Positions 46,272 to 58,789 of a stretch of 64,000 nt of DNA are shown here, one piece after another. Every line of letters starts with the position of its first letter. Position 1 is the first letter of the stretch. The stretch spans positions 117,272,173 through 117,336,172 of the forward strand of contig NC_133156.1 in the NCBI RefSeq assembly GCF_040802235.1, given 5' to 3'. The notes under the pieces were generated by a model. That model was not told the origin of the DNA, made no database searches, and saw only the letters and a program-made list of their open reading frames with translations. Source of the DNA: Manis javanica (taxonomy: Eukaryota; Chordata; Mammalia; Pholidota; Manidae). The translations under genes were made by a program, and so were the position numbers.

Positions 46272-47418
46272 TGTTGCGGGTTGAGTTTATTTTCCTCAGT
46301 TCTTGTCCCTACCACAACAAAGAATTGAAGGGCAGAGACATAGTAGTGAAGCAGAATGAAAAGTTTTATTTGAATACACTCCAAGGGAGGAGTGGGCTAG
46401 AGTCAAGGTAGACAAAGGCAGATTTACTTGAATAAAGCAGAGAGGAAGGGGAAGCTCATTGAACTCCTGCTCAGCACTGGGAAAATCCCTTGCCTCTTCT
46501 TAAAGCCAGGGTCACCTAGTGTCCAGTGTCTGCTTGAATCTACATGGCGTGGGGACTAAGTCCATACCACTCCAGGATTTGGGGGAGCCACAGAGCACTG
46601 GATAGAGTGAGATTACGTTCTGAGAACTTCCCAAAAGCAAAGAAAGGAGATTTTCAGGCAGGCTACTAAAGAGCAAGACTGTACAGCTGCAGTCCTGTCT
46701 GGGTCACCCAAATGACAAGGAACTTCTGAGCCCAAAACAGGGCTCTCATAGTTGCCCCTACTTGTCTGGAATAAAACGGGGAGAGTGACACACTTGAAGA
46801 AAGGGGAGTATGGGCAACCTGAGAAAGGAGGCGTGCTTAAGGGTTTAGGATTTGGGGTTTTATAGAGCTTTTTAGGTAGGAGTCAGCATAAGGCATGAAG
46901 TATACAGGCGATTAATTATTCTTTTGAAGTTTTGTCTTAATAATAGGGTTATTTAGGTGACTGTGTTGGTTTGGATTTCAGCACTCTTTGTCCACATAGG
47001 TTTATTTATACTTTGGAGATTTGTCTACTGCCCTGGTTACAAAGTTACTTGATTAACGGGCTGGAAGAAGAGGAAAAATAGCATGTAGGTTAAGTTAAAG
47101 AATAAGCTGGGTCTTTTTGCAGGCTAAGTAGATTTTACAATGACATGACCTTGTCTTGTTTCGCTACTCTACTTCATGGGGTAGGGCAGAGAAGTCATTG
47201 ATAGACTTTTCTCTATCTGGGGAATATCTGGACATACCAAATTGTTCCTGGTCTTTGAAACTTCAAATAATTAACTCATTAACTCTGTGAGTCCTTTCTG
47301 GCTCTCTGGTTTTGTCTAGTTAACTCTGAGAGTCCCTTTTAGTGAGCTTTACTGGCTTTATTCTCTCTCCACCCATTCATATCTACTTTTCTGCTTAACA
47401 TAATTATTAACTGTAACA
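46272..47418 (-). repeat. Probable solo LTR of an endogenous retrovirus, antisense
   Basis: On the minus strand the segment starts TGTTA and ends CAACA. It carries CTCTATAAAACCCC near 46865 and ends with a U5-like region containing AATAAACTCAACC. About 1.15 kb with no internal genes, so a solo LTR is the best fit. No matching target-site duplication was seen, and the borders are approximate. Confidence 0.45.
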
Positions 47419-48600
47419 GGAGTTTGGAGTCACAATGGATTGACTAGTAACAAGAATAGGATAGCAGAGATAAGAGGCAGCCATTGCCCCTGGGGTAGAA
47501 ATCCAGACCTTGTTCGAGATTTGTGACCTTGAGTAGTCATGGGTTGCTGGCTGACAGAAGTCACTGTAGCCACACACCAGTGGAACTTGTTGGAACTCCA
47601 CCTTCTGGAACTTTCCAGAAGTCTGCCCTCCAGGATGCTGGGGAAATCTGCTCATGGCAAGGTATCTCACAGGAGGTACTCTGCTATAAAGCTGCCCAAG
47701 ATGGGTGTCAGCAGAAGTGGCTGGCTGCCATGCACTTCAGGAATCTTGTTCTAGGGAAGATACATGTATAGTGGGGTCCTGGTGCCAGAGAAGCTGCCCA
47801 GGCTGCAGAAGCCTGCCAAGAAAGGACTTCAAAATCAGAAGACCTTTGTCTCCTACCATGTCTCTTTAGTTCCTCTACTGACAGTTTAACATTGTAACAG
47901 CGAACAACAACAAAATATTTTAAAGGTCCATATGTATTTTCATAAAACAGGCAAAAAGGATAAATTTGGAGCTGAGAAGCAATAAATCTATAAAGAGCAC
48001 AGTGGAGAAGAACATGCCTGGCACAGTGAATAGCATACGCAAAGACTCTGAATTTGGCAGTTTAGAGGGATGAAAGAAGGCCTAAAGGCTCCAAGTTGAG
48101 GGGAAAAGTGGAGAAAGGTGAGGCTGAAGAGCACATGCAGTGGTTCTCTCTTGAGGTGGGTGCCTCATTCACAACCAACCCTGGAGTGAGCCCAGATTGG
48201 CCATGTCTATATTAACTGACCCTGTCTTCTGGCCATGGTGAATTCAATTATTCAATGAAGTGATCATAAGGTCAATATTTAATGAGCACCTACTCTATGC
48301 CAATCACAAGTTATTTGGTAATATATATATTACCTACCTTTGTGGAGATAGATCCAAGGGGAGATAATAAATAGATTCAGGGTACAACTCTGACAGAAGC
48401 CAAGCTGATCACATTCTTTCTCCTGGCAGTTTGAAATATTGAAGAAAGAAGCACAGAGAAAGACTAATCTCATTAATGTCAGCACTCCAGGGAGACAAAC
48501 CCACCTACTACTGCTGAGGTCCCTGGGGAAGGCCTTGGTTTCTTTACCTCCCTGTACACAAACTTTCCCTAACAGTCTCCTTTATTTTTTTCCTGAAACT
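47419..48600. other. Intergenic, unassigned with MIR/L2-like patch
   Basis: 47450-47880 is moderately GC-rich and looks repeat-derived but I cannot name it. 48260-48320 has the L2/MIR-like 'aatgagcacctactctatgcc'. Confidence 0.4.
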
Positions 48601-48639
48601 AATTAAAAGTCAGATTCTGATGCTTGAAAAAGAAAAAGT

Positions 48640-49110
48640 TACACAACACAGGATGGCTATAGGTTAGTAGGGTCAGATCAGGTAGGGCCTGAGATGCCAT
48701 GTTAAAGATTATAGACTTTACCTTTAGTGGAACAAAATGCTATTGATGCATTTTAAGCAAGGGAGTGATATGATCCGATTGTATTTTAATGACCTCACTC
48801 TGGTGCTGTGAAGAGAGTGGAATGACACAAGCATGAAAGTGGGCAGTTCAGTTGGGAGACCATATCGTTCTCTAATGACAAAGTAATTCATACTGGAATG
48901 GGGAGAAATAGAAATGAGAAATGAGTGACTCAATTTGATACACCATAGAAATCAATAGGACTTGGTGATCGGATTGGATGTGAGAGATGGAGAAGAAAGA
49001 AAGAGTCCAGAGTTACTTGGCCAATGGCAGTGACATTTACTGACTCAGACAAATCTTAAGGAGGAACAGATTGGTGAGGGAGAGCAAGAATTCAGTATTA
49101 CTGATTTTAG
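48640..49110 (-). repeat. L2 fragment, antisense
   Basis: 'gtagggcctgagatgccatg', 'ttttaagcaagggagtgatatgatc' and 'gacttggtgatcggattggatg' follow the reversed L2 consensus very closely. Confidence 0.8.
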
Positions 49111-49469
49111 AGGTTCTATGTAAACTCAAGCTAAAAAAGACTTTTAGCTAATGTACTTTTTTACATTCATCTAAAAAAGCAATTGGCAATTCATTTTTGA
49201 ATTTTATATTTGCTGAAAAAGAGAAAATTCCTCTGTCGGCATAAGAGCTGCTCTGTACGAAAGGACTTCAAAATTAAAGTTATTATAATTGAAGGAGTTG
49301 TAACTAATAAGAACTTTATATAATTTAAGCTTTAGAATAAACTCATTCTGGGACAGAACAGAAATACTGTTAGGTCATTTAGGTTTTCTAGGTTTCATTT
49401 CACCTCACAAGAAACTGTATACCCTCCTCTACTCTGCAATATAACATCGACCAAGGAAAGACAAAGCTG

Positions 49470-49925
49470 TGAAACAACTAGTTGAGTTTATTTGGGGTCT
49501 TAGGGATTGCAATCCTGGAATATGGTTCAGGAGGAAACCCAAATACATGCTCCAAATTGGGAAAAGGGATTAGGGCTTTTAAAAAGCAACAGGTTTTTAA
49601 GGGGGGAATTCCCAGGGGGCTTACATGAACTGTTTGAAAGAATTACCATCGGCTAAAGCTATTGTTCCTACATTTAGCTATACATAATTGGTTGCTTAGG
49701 CTATTTGCTAGGCAAAAGTCTATTTTATTGCAGGCAGCACGTTTGTCCAGGATATTTATGGTTCGAGGAATGTGAACTTCAACATTCTTCCAAAAATAAC
49801 CAGTTCCCGAAAAGAGGACATACATAGACCCTACTTACCTAATGCCTTCCTGACTCTATTTTAGTTCCTCTCGTTGTCAATGTTAACTCCATTTTGTCTA
49901 CCTTTACAATAACTAAACCTTTTCC
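49470..49925 (-). repeat. LTR-like repeat, antisense (family unresolved)
   Basis: 'gagtttatttggggtctta' at one end and 'gttaactccattttgtctacc' at the other are typical of antisense retroviral LTRs. Terminal TG/CA could not be fixed. Confidence 0.4.
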
Positions 49926-50349
49926 ATATCCTATGGGCAGTCCTGTTTTATGATTTCCTTTAATGCTTTTAATGATATCTGTATTACCTGCAAGACATAT
50001 CTGCCAGATATACAAATTCTGGTAAGTATGTACTATTGCTGCAATATTATATAATTTCCAAGTTCTGTGCTTTGTCAGGGACCTGACATTTAAAGATAAA
50101 GCATATTATTAGAAGTTCCCTAGAATATTAAGAATCTTAATACTTCTAAAACAAATTAACAGAACACACTGAAGCCTTCAAATAATTATTATTTAACTTG
50201 CAAAGATTCTGTTAAAAGCTACACTTTGACTTATATTACCAGTTTTTAATTCTTAATAAGCAAACACTTTTAAACTACAGCATGATTTTAAACTAAACAT
50301 GATTTCCAACTGGCAGATCAGCCACATCAGCTTCTTAATATCCTAAAGA

Positions 50350-50760
50350 ACTTACCTTAAAGAAAGCATTGTATTAGGTTGAATAATTTTGGCTGCAGCT
50401 CTCATAAAATCCAAGTACAACCTAACCAATGAAGGAGGTACCTGGTTAGGAAAACGAATCCCAGAGTTAAGACAGGCTTCAGCGCTGACATAAACCAGCA
50501 GCCCAAGCTCCATTTCTCTGCAAGTCTCTTGGCTCTGCCTTTGTGTGTTGGCTTCATCCTTAGCTTGACAGTGAAAGGGGTGTCAGCTCTCCCAAGTCTC
50601 ATATCAAAGGAAACTACTGTCAGAGGAAGAGAGAGGCAGTTACTACTGAAGGTCTCACAGAATTGTAAGGAAGAATTTCTCCAGAACTGCAGATCAAATA
50701 TTTCCTCACATTTCATCAGTTCAATCTTGGTCACATGCCTGGCCCAGAACAATCAATGAC
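50350..50760 (-). repeat. Old LTR-like repeat, antisense
   Basis: The minus-strand text from 'ttctgggccaggcatgtgacc' to 'gcagccaaaattattcaacctaatacaatg' resembles a decayed MLT-type LTR end. The minus-strand 116-codon ORF inside it is likely incidental. Confidence 0.35.
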
Positions 50761-50836
50761 AAAGGGTTAAAATTATCCTTATACTGATCAAGCCTGTATC
50801 AGTCAGAGATCCCCAGAAAAATGGAACTAAGAGGGG

Positions 50837-50925
50837 ATATATATATATATGTATATATATATATATGTGTGTGTGTGTGTATTATACAAAAATGTGTGTA
50901 TGTATGTATGTATATATAGACATTT
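50837..50925. repeat. Compound (AT)n(GT)n and (TATG)n microsatellites
   Basis: An AT run with a GT interruption is followed by a GT run (to 50880), then a TATG tetranucleotide run (about 50893-50918). The flanking AT-rich text continues to about 51000. Confidence 0.92.
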
Positions 50926-51429
50926 AATATAACATTAAAATAATTACAAACTTAAAACAATAATATATATGTATAATTTATATATATAATAAGGATATTC
51001 TCCTTAAAGGCAACTGATAGTGGATGTTAATCACATCTACACACTACTTTATAGCAACACCTAGATGAGTACTTGATTAGGTAACTGAATACCATAGCCT
51101 ACCTAAATTGATACATAAAACTAACCATTGCAACTTCCAATCCAAACTTGTGAGGAGTGTGTCAAAGAAGGGTGGAAATGGAAACCTCTACAAAATCGAT
51201 ATTCTTTTAGGAGGAGGAGGAGTGGAGGTCAACTAGTAAAGAGAAAACATCCACTTCTAACATCTATCATAAATAAGTCCACTTATCTCTCTCATTTCTA
51301 CTGGCAATTCCCAATAACATATTTATAACGATGAACATTTTCTCATATTGAAATTGTGGCCATATCAGAGAGTTGAGCTTCATAGATGAATTTATAGGCA
51401 GTGTAATGTTTGGAGAGGCAGACACACAT

Positions 51430-52330
51430 AAAAAGGGTTTCTTTCAATTATACACTGTATCAGTGAATTAGAATTAGATTTATCTGTCAATTATCGGAAA
51501 AAACCCCAGAGGTTTAAACAAGATAGATGCTCATTTCTCTCACATTCAAGATGTCTAAAGGTTGTCTGTCCAAAGTTGTATAGCACTCCATGGTGTCAGG
51601 GTGCCAGACTCCTTCTGTCTTGTTGTTCAGCCAGAAGTGGTTCCATTCCCAAGGTTACTGGTGGAAGTCTCGTCATCATATTCACATTCCAGCCAATAGA
51701 AAAGAAGAAAGTGAGAGCATGTTCTCTCCTTTTAAGGGCATTTCCTGGAAGCTGTGCGACTATTTCCGCTTACCTCCCACTAGCCAGATCTTAATCATAT
51801 GGCCATACCAGGCTATCAGAGGCTGGAAAATGTAGGTTTCATTCCTGGCAGTCCATGTGCCTCCTAGCGGGGAACAGCTATCCTGGTCTGCCCAAAATTT
51901 AGGGCTTACATGAGACACAGGACTTCAAATGCTAAACAATTGGTCACCATAGTTGCATTACTCTGGTAGGAAAGGAAAATGCATATTGGCCATCTCGCCA
52001 ATGAGAGAGATGCTTTTTTGTTGTAACTGACAAGAAATCAGACCTATAATAGCTTAATATGAATAATAACTATTTGTTGGCTAATACAACAGAAAAACAG
52101 GCCTAGATAAAGTCACTAGAACCAGGTTCCTCAGCAACTGTCTATTTCCCTCTCTGTTGGCTCCATTCCCAGGCAGGTACCAATGGTGGTAAAAGGCTGC
52201 CAGCAGCATCGAGCTCCCAACCTAAGAAGAAATTCATCAGAAAAGGAGAGCCATCTCTTCACTAACAACCAGAACTAAATCAAAGAGCCTGGCTCTCATT
52301 TACCCTAATTTGACCATGCTTATCCCTGAA
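51430..52330. repeat. Old mammalian interspersed repeats (family unresolved)
   Basis: 'cacattccagccaatagaaaagaagaaagtg', 'catttcctggaagctgtgcg' and 'ttaatcatatggccatacc' are phrases of a common ancient repeat. A similar but distinct piece follows at 52030-52330. I cannot assign the families. Confidence 0.4.
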
Positions 52331-52643
52331 CGCATTCCTGTCCCTAGAGCATCACTGTCTCTCAGGTCAGGGGGTCCATATCACTCAAACTTTCAGATCT
52401 GAAAGAAGGAAAAGAAAGGTTTGTTTTAAGAACTGTGGGTACTATTGTCAAGAAAAGGATGACTGGAGGCTGCTGAGTCACAAATACACAAATCTCCATT
52501 ACAAATTGGTATTTCTATGGTTCCTAATCTCTTTGCTAAGACTACAATGTCTGAGGGGAGAGCTTCAGTTCACTGCCAGGAAGAACATCTTGCTGTTACA
52601 AAATGGCTACATGCACAGGATACCTAGATGACGGCATAAAATG

Positions 52644-53807
52644 TTTTTTTTTTCCTTTTTCTACAGACAAACATGTATTTATTTCTAATGTCTTATTTTT
52701 TGTTTCTCATGTTAACTTTATTTTAAAATTTTTATTAAGGTATTATTGATATACACTCTTATGAAGGTTTCACATGAAAAAACAATGTGGTTACTACATT
52801 TACCCATATTATCAAGTCCCCACCCACACCCCAATGCAGTCACTGTCCATCAGTGTAGTGCAATGCCACAGATTCACTATTTGCTTTCTCTGTGCTACAC
52901 TGTTTTTCCCGTGACCCCTCACACCATGTGTGCTAAACATAATACCCCTCAGTCTCCTTCTTCCTCCCTCCTGACCTGCCCTCCCACACGCCTCTCCTTT
53001 GGTAACAGCTGGTCCCTTCTTGGAGTCTGTGAGTCTGGTGCTGTTTTGTTACTTCAGTTTTGCTTCATTGTTCTACTCCACAAATGAGGGAAATCATTTG
53101 CTAATTGTCTTTCTCTGCCTGACTTGTTTCACTGAGCATAATACCCTCCAGCTCCATCCATGTTGTTGCAAATGGTAGGCTTTGTTTCTTTCTTATGGCT
53201 GAATAGTATTCCACTGTGTATATGTACCACCTCTTCTTTATTCATTCATCTACTGATGGACACTTAGGTTGCTTCCATATCTTGGCTATTGTAAAAAGGG
53301 CTGAGATAAACATAAGGGTGCATATGTCTTTTTGAATCTGAGAAGTTGTATTCTTTGGGTAAATTCCAAGGAGTGGGATTACAGGGTCAAATGGTATTTC
53401 TATTTTTAGTTTTTTGAGGAACCTCCATATTGCTTTCCACAATGGTTGAACTAGCTTACATTCCCGCCAGCAGTGTAGGAGGGCTCCCCTTTCTCTGCAT
53501 CCTCGCCAGCATTTGTTGTTCTTAGTCTTTTCAATGCTGGCCATCCTTACTGGTGTGAGGTGATATCTCATTGTGATTTTAATTCACACTTGCCTGATGA
53601 TTAGTGATGTGGAGCATCTTTTCATGTGTCTGTTGGCCATCAGAATTTCTTCTTTGGAGAATTGTCTCTTCATATCCTCTGCCCATTTTTTAATTAGGTT
53701 ATTTGCTTTTGGGTGTTGAGGCGTATGAGTTCTTAATGTATTTTGGATGTTAACCCCTTGTCAGATATTTTGTTTACAAATATATTCTCCCATACTGTAG
53801 GATGGAT
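52644..53807 (-). mobile_element. 5'-truncated L1 insertion, antisense, with target-site duplication
   Basis: The element starts (plus-strand view) with a poly-T, continues with the L1 3' UTR, and runs into ORF2. A 109-codon minus-strand frame at 53571-53242 still encodes the ORF2 C-terminus with the CWRGC...LLHCWREC cysteine motif. Its 3' UTR and ORF2 text belong to the same lineage as the element at 2500-7322. The 5' end is truncated in ORF2. The direct repeats ggcataaaatg flank it exactly (52633-52643 and 53808-53818), which is classic target-primed reverse transcription. Confidence 0.9.
53242..53571 (-). pseudogene. L1 ORF2 C-terminal fragment
   Basis: 109 codons are open, including [10 protein letters not shown] and the cysteine-rich motif, then the [19 protein letters not shown] stretch. 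It is part of the truncated insertion. The endonuclease and RT domains are absent, so no activity is expected. Confidence 0.85.
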
Positions 53808-54174
53808 GGCATAAAATGGTTTTAAACAACACTTTCTGTTTGGCTTTCCTTCCTCATTCCTCTCCCACCCTTTCCTCATGATCTTTATTAATCCTCTACT
53901 CTTACTCCCAATCAGTTTTAATCAGTTTTCCTATGTGGATACAGAAGAAAGGAACTTCAGATTCTTCAAGTCTCTGAGAGAAAATTATCCAAAAGGTCAA
54001 CACACTCTAGGACAATATATGTCCTAATCTGGCCATATATTAGTTTAACACCAGTGATATTATGCAGACCATTTCTGTTGCTTTTTTCAGTCTTACGAAA
54101 ACACCTCCTCCACACCCACACATATATCCCTGCAGATATATATCTTTTGTGTGTGTGCATGTGTGTGTATGAAG

Positions 54175-54395
54175 CACTTTAAACTTTCCAGAGATTACCT
54201 GCATCTTTATATCTAAATCCTTTCAACAACTTTAAGTAGGTAGATGTAAATATTATTCTCCACATTTCACAGTTAAAATCCTGAAGCTCAGAAAACTCAA
54301 GTAACTTGCTTATGTTAGCAACTAACTAGTGGCAGAGTGCAGATTAGAACCTTGCTTCTCTCAGTTCCTAGATCTCTGATCATTCCACAAGCCTG
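54175..54395 (-). repeat. MIR SINE, antisense
   Basis: 'gtaggtagatgtaaatattattctccaca', 'gaagctcagaaaactcaagtaacttgc' and 'agtggcagagtgcagattagaacc' form the reversed MIR in full order. Confidence 0.85.
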
Positions 54396-54963
54396 CTACC
54401 ACCCTCACCTCCTTCCCCATTTCTGCACTTTGCAAAATTTCAACTGCTTTATATCTGGCACTTTGGGGAGTCTCTGTATTATACTAGTTACCAACAGGGG
54501 CTTCAGACAATGAGAGACCAGGGTTCAAATACTATCTACTCTTCTTCTCACACTTCTTCTACCCTGTTTAATATAACCCCATGCTTATGGTTTTGCTACC
54601 ACTTATACAAATGACTTGCAAATTTATCTTCAACCCATAACTCTTAACTGAGCTTCACATTTCCATATACTCCTACATGAAATGCCAACTGGCTCTTTTT
54701 CAGTTGCAAATGCCATAGGCAATTCAAATTTAAAATGTTCAAACCTAGAATTATCATTTCCTACCCTTTCTGTGATTCCCCCAGGTCCTATCTTGGAATC
54801 ATCCTTGAATCCTTTTACCCACTCAGTTCCATTCCAGTCCCATTCAGACACAGAGTCCCAAATATTTATCCTCTTTTCTATTTCTAAGTGGAGATGTACA
54901 ATGATCCAAGCCAAAGTTTTGCTTAGTGTCTTCAATTTTATTAGAAGGATGATTAACCCATTG

Positions 54964-55275
54964 TAGTAGGTAGAAAAATGAACCCACAAATTGTCCACAT
55001 TCTAATTTCTGGAACCTGTAAATATATTACTTTACGTGGCAAAGAAGAATTAAGACTGCAGGTGGAATTGAGGTTGCTAATCAACTGACCTTAAAATAGG
55101 GAGATTATCTTTGATTATCTGGGGAGACCAGTGGGGAAGGGGGAGGCAGAAGAGGTCAGACTGATGCCATATGAGGACTTGGCTTGTCTCTGCTGACTTT
55201 GGAGATGGAGAAAGGGGGTTAAGCCCCAAGGAATGTGGGTGACCTCTAGAATTTGAAAGACAACAAAGCTGATTC
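54964..55275 (+). repeat. MLT1-type LTR (ERVL-MaLR), partial
   Basis: Begins 'gtagtaggtagaaaaatg', then 'ctggaacctgtaaatatattac', 'gggagattatc' and 'gaatgtgggtgacctctagaa', the MLT1 order. It is cut off before the 3' end. Confidence 0.85.
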
Positions 55276-55294
55276 TCTTCTCCAACCTTTGTGT

Positions 55295-55640
55295 ATTTGT
55301 TTTTTAGTTTCTGCCACAGATTGCCACAAAATTAGTGGCTTAAAACAACACCGACTTATTCTCCTATGGCTCTGGAGGTCAGAGTTCCAAAATCAATTTC
55401 AGTAGACTGAAAGTCAAGGTGTCAGCAGGGCCATACTCCCTCCAGACGCTCCTGTCCTTTCCAGCTTCTAGAGGTGCACTTCTTGCATTCCTTGGCTCAC
55501 CGCCCCTTCCTGTCTTCAAAGCTAGCTAGCAGCGTGACATCTTCAAATCTCTATGCTTTTATCACATCACCTTCTCCTTTCTGAAGTCACATCTCCCCAC
55601 ATCCCAGATTCTTCCTTAAGAATCGAACTTCAAATAGTTT
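55295..55640 (-). repeat. Old LTR-like repeat
   Basis: 'ttagtggcttaaaacaaca', 'ctctggaggtcagagttcc' and 'ccagcttctagaggtgc' belong to a widespread mammalian repeat that I cannot name with confidence. It directly follows the MLT1 piece. The strand is uncertain. Confidence 0.5.
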
Positions 55641-55744
55641 GTGAACTCTTTCAGGACCTTTTAGAAACTACCCATGCCTAAAGAATAACCAGCCTTTCCA
55701 TTACTATTGGACAAACTAGCAATGTCCAAAAGAACTTTCTGTGA

Positions 55745-56690
55745 TGATGAATATGGTCTATAGTTGTGCTATATTTAATATAAATGGAACCATTTAATAT
55801 GTGGACTTTCATGACTGGCTTCTTTCACTTAGCACAATGTCTTCAAGATTCATCTATTTTTATAAGATGTGCCACTATTTCATTCCTTTTTATGGACAAA
55901 TAAGATCCCATTGTTTGGATATACCACATTTTGTTTATCTGTTCATCAGGTGATGGGTTTCTGGGTTCTTTCTACCTTTGCCTATTATGAATAATGCTGC
56001 TATAGACATTCCTGTGTAAGTTTCTGTGTGACCATGTTTTCATTTCTTTTGGGTGTAAGTTGAACTGCTGTGTCATATGGCAACACAGTTGGAGGAACTT
56101 CCTGTTTTTCAAAGTAGCTGGACCATTTTACTTTTCTACCAGCAGTATATGAAGATTCCAGTATCTTCATATTCTTGCCAGTTATTTCACTTTTTGATTG
56201 TAACCATCCTGATGGATGTAAGTGGCATATCATTGTTTTTGATGTGGCTTTCACTAATGAATAATGGCATTGAACATCTTTCCATGTGTGTATGGGCCAT
56301 CTATACCTCGTCTTCAGAGAAAAAGTCCGTTCAAGTACTTTGTCCATTAAAAAATGGGGTTAATTTTTTTTATTACTGAATTAAGAGAGTTCTTCCAATA
56401 CTCTAGATACATATCTATGAGAATCCTCAGAAATGTATGGTTTGAAAATATCTTCTCCTATTCTGTAGTTTGCTTTTCACTTTCTTAAAGGTGTCCTATT
56501 TTTTTTCTTTTCCTGCTCATGCTTTTGGAATTGAAGCTAAGAATCCATTACCACATCTGATGTCATGATATTTACTTCTATGTTTTCTCCTAAGAGTTTT
56601 ATTGTTCAGCACATTTTATATTTGGGATTTGATTTCTTTGAGTTAATTTTTGCATATGGTGTGAGGAAGGGGTCCAAGTTCATTATTTTA
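55745..56690 (-). repeat. Old L1 fragment, antisense
   Basis: Antisense ORF2 phrases are present in order: 'ggcttctttcacttagcacaatg', 'tttgtttatctgttcatcagg', 'taatgctgctatagacattc', and finally 'tttgggatttgatttctttgag'. Many indels. Confidence 0.85.
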
Positions 56691-57109
56691 AGCAGTAGAT
56701 GTATCTGAGCAGGACATCCAGGTATTATATGCTTACACAAATTTAAGTGAATCAACATGCAGAGTGCTAAATGAGAAAAAAAACAAGTACAGAGCTACAG
56801 CTTTATTTGCCATTGGCTTATTTTATAAGTTCAAATATAGGCATTGAGATAATGGAGAAATTCATTCTGAGGTCTGCCTCCCCACTGCCCCATCTGTGAA
56901 TTTTTAATGTGTTAAAATCAGAGATACATTACAGTTGAGTGTACATGCTACTGCTTTGTTAGAGTTAACAGAGTAAGTAGTTCAAATATAATTTAGAATT
57001 TAATTTCAAAATACAATGTTTGTGTAATCCCTGAAGTACTTCTACAGAGCCTTTACGAATAGATGGATTAGAAAGCCTAGATTAGCTACCTGGATTAGAA
57101 AGATACTGG

Positions 57110-57355
57110 CAATAATTGGACATTGTAGCATACTTTAACTTGTGGCCTGTACAGATTTCCTGAAAAGTTTGGGAGGGCATCTGAGAAGACCAGATGTGTA
57201 TTTGAAATGATAAATTTAAAAAGTGGTTAACTTTGAGGGAGAAAGAAAGTTCATTAAGGAAGCAACTGCAATACAATAATCCAGATGAGAGAAACTGAAA
57301 CTGAAGTGTTGCACTGCAACAGAATGAGTAAAACTGGGAACTGGGGTCCAAGATA
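57110..57355 (-). repeat. L2 fragment, antisense
   Basis: 'caatacaataatccagatgagag' followed by further purine-rich text is typical of reversed L2. A second piece may lie at 57730-57850 ('ggactctggatcttaaaggcagtgg'). Confidence 0.5.
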
Positions 57356-57514
57356 TCTTGTAAAGAGGGAAGCAGGTTTTAATACCACATAGTCCAGGGG
57401 GGTTTCTGTATGATGGTTACCAGTTTACAAAAATATAGATAGCATCTGAAAAATACATAAATTCACAGGGGGATAATCATTTAACACCTTGAAACTGGTG
57501 CAGACATGACTCAC

Positions 57515-57650
57515 ATCTTGCCATTTTGCAGCTCATCTCTTAACCACTGCACCACAGGAGGCCACACAGGCAGGGAACAGAAGGGCTGAGATCTGAACCA
57601 GGGAAGCCTAGCTATAGAGTTCATGTTCTTTACCATTTTGCCATCAACAT
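57515..57650 (-). repeat. MIR-like fragment, antisense
   Basis: Contains 'gggctgagatctgaaccagg' and 'agagttcatgttctttaccatt', the A/B-box-bearing MIR head in reverse. Confidence 0.6.
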
Positions 57651-58513
57651 TCAGTCCTGAAGGTGTACAAATTCATCCTTGGAAGTCAAGAGGCAAATAT
57701 AATTTGGAAGATACACAGGTGAGAAGAAAACCAGAAATGACAATCCCCTTCCATGTCAAGTTAAGAAGCCTGGACTCTGGATCTTAAAGGCAGTGGGGAA
57801 AACCATTCAGAGATTTTAGGCAAAGGTAACACAATGAGACATGAGTGCATACAATACCATGCTAGAGCATTTTGCTCCTTTACATTTCCTTAGCACCTCA
57901 ACATAATTTTCATTTTCATTCCAGGAGTTGGGCCTTCTCGAAGCATCTCATACATTTATATTCCATTTTTTTTTCCTGAGAAAATACTACACTTTAAAAT
58001 TTGATTTACTTTTTTATCCATTAAACAAATGATAAGTACACATTACCTAGTATGAGGCACTGCTTCAAAGAGTCTATAAAAATAAGCTTACAAACTAGAT
58101 AAATTAGGGATGATGATTTGCATTATAAAACAGTACTTAAATGTACACATTTATGTAACACCTCAAATTTATGTCTTTTGAATAGACTGGAGGAAAATTA
58201 TTTGTCTGAAGGATTTTTTTTTTGCCATATATCAAAGGACCACTGTGTAAAGTGATGCATGCATACTTTTTTCCCCCAAATGACCTAATTAAAAACTACT
58301 ATTACTAGTTAAACCAAACAACATTTAATAAACAAGTCTTCAAATGTCTGTATTAATAAATACTCCTGAAAAAATAAATACTCCATCAACTGCGAGAGCA
58401 GGAAGTCCTTGATAATAAGAGATGATGTTAATGCATTACATTTTTGGAAAATTTAAATCAGCAGAGATGACAATTTATAATCTAACTCTGACACACTGCA
58501 TTTATTAGAAGGG

Positions 58514-58608
58514 GAATATATATATATATATATCCTACATATATAGTAACATAATACATGCTCTCTCTATATATATATATGTGTGTATACGCTCACACAC
58601 ACACACAT
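58514..58608. repeat. (AT)n, (AT)n(GT)n and (CA)n microsatellites
   Basis: Dinucleotide runs at 58514-58533, 58569-58586 and 58594-58607. They lie 650 bp upstream of the OXCT1 start codon and outside the CpG island. Confidence 0.9.
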
Positions 58609-58789
58609 AACATGACACAAAATAAACTTTCCTCATTGCCTGTCTGGAATTACTATTGAATTCAACTCAAATTTGTGTAGCAGATTCTCAGGACAAACTT
58701 TCTCTACACAAGTCAGGGCCAGGTGTGGTGAGAGGGGACTGAGAAATGGAAGAAATGGGACGCTGTCCAGGCTCGGGAAGAGAAGTAGG

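Noticed and set aside
50402-50752. 116-codon minus-strand ORF
   Set aside because: It falls in LTR-like repeat DNA and no domain is recognised.
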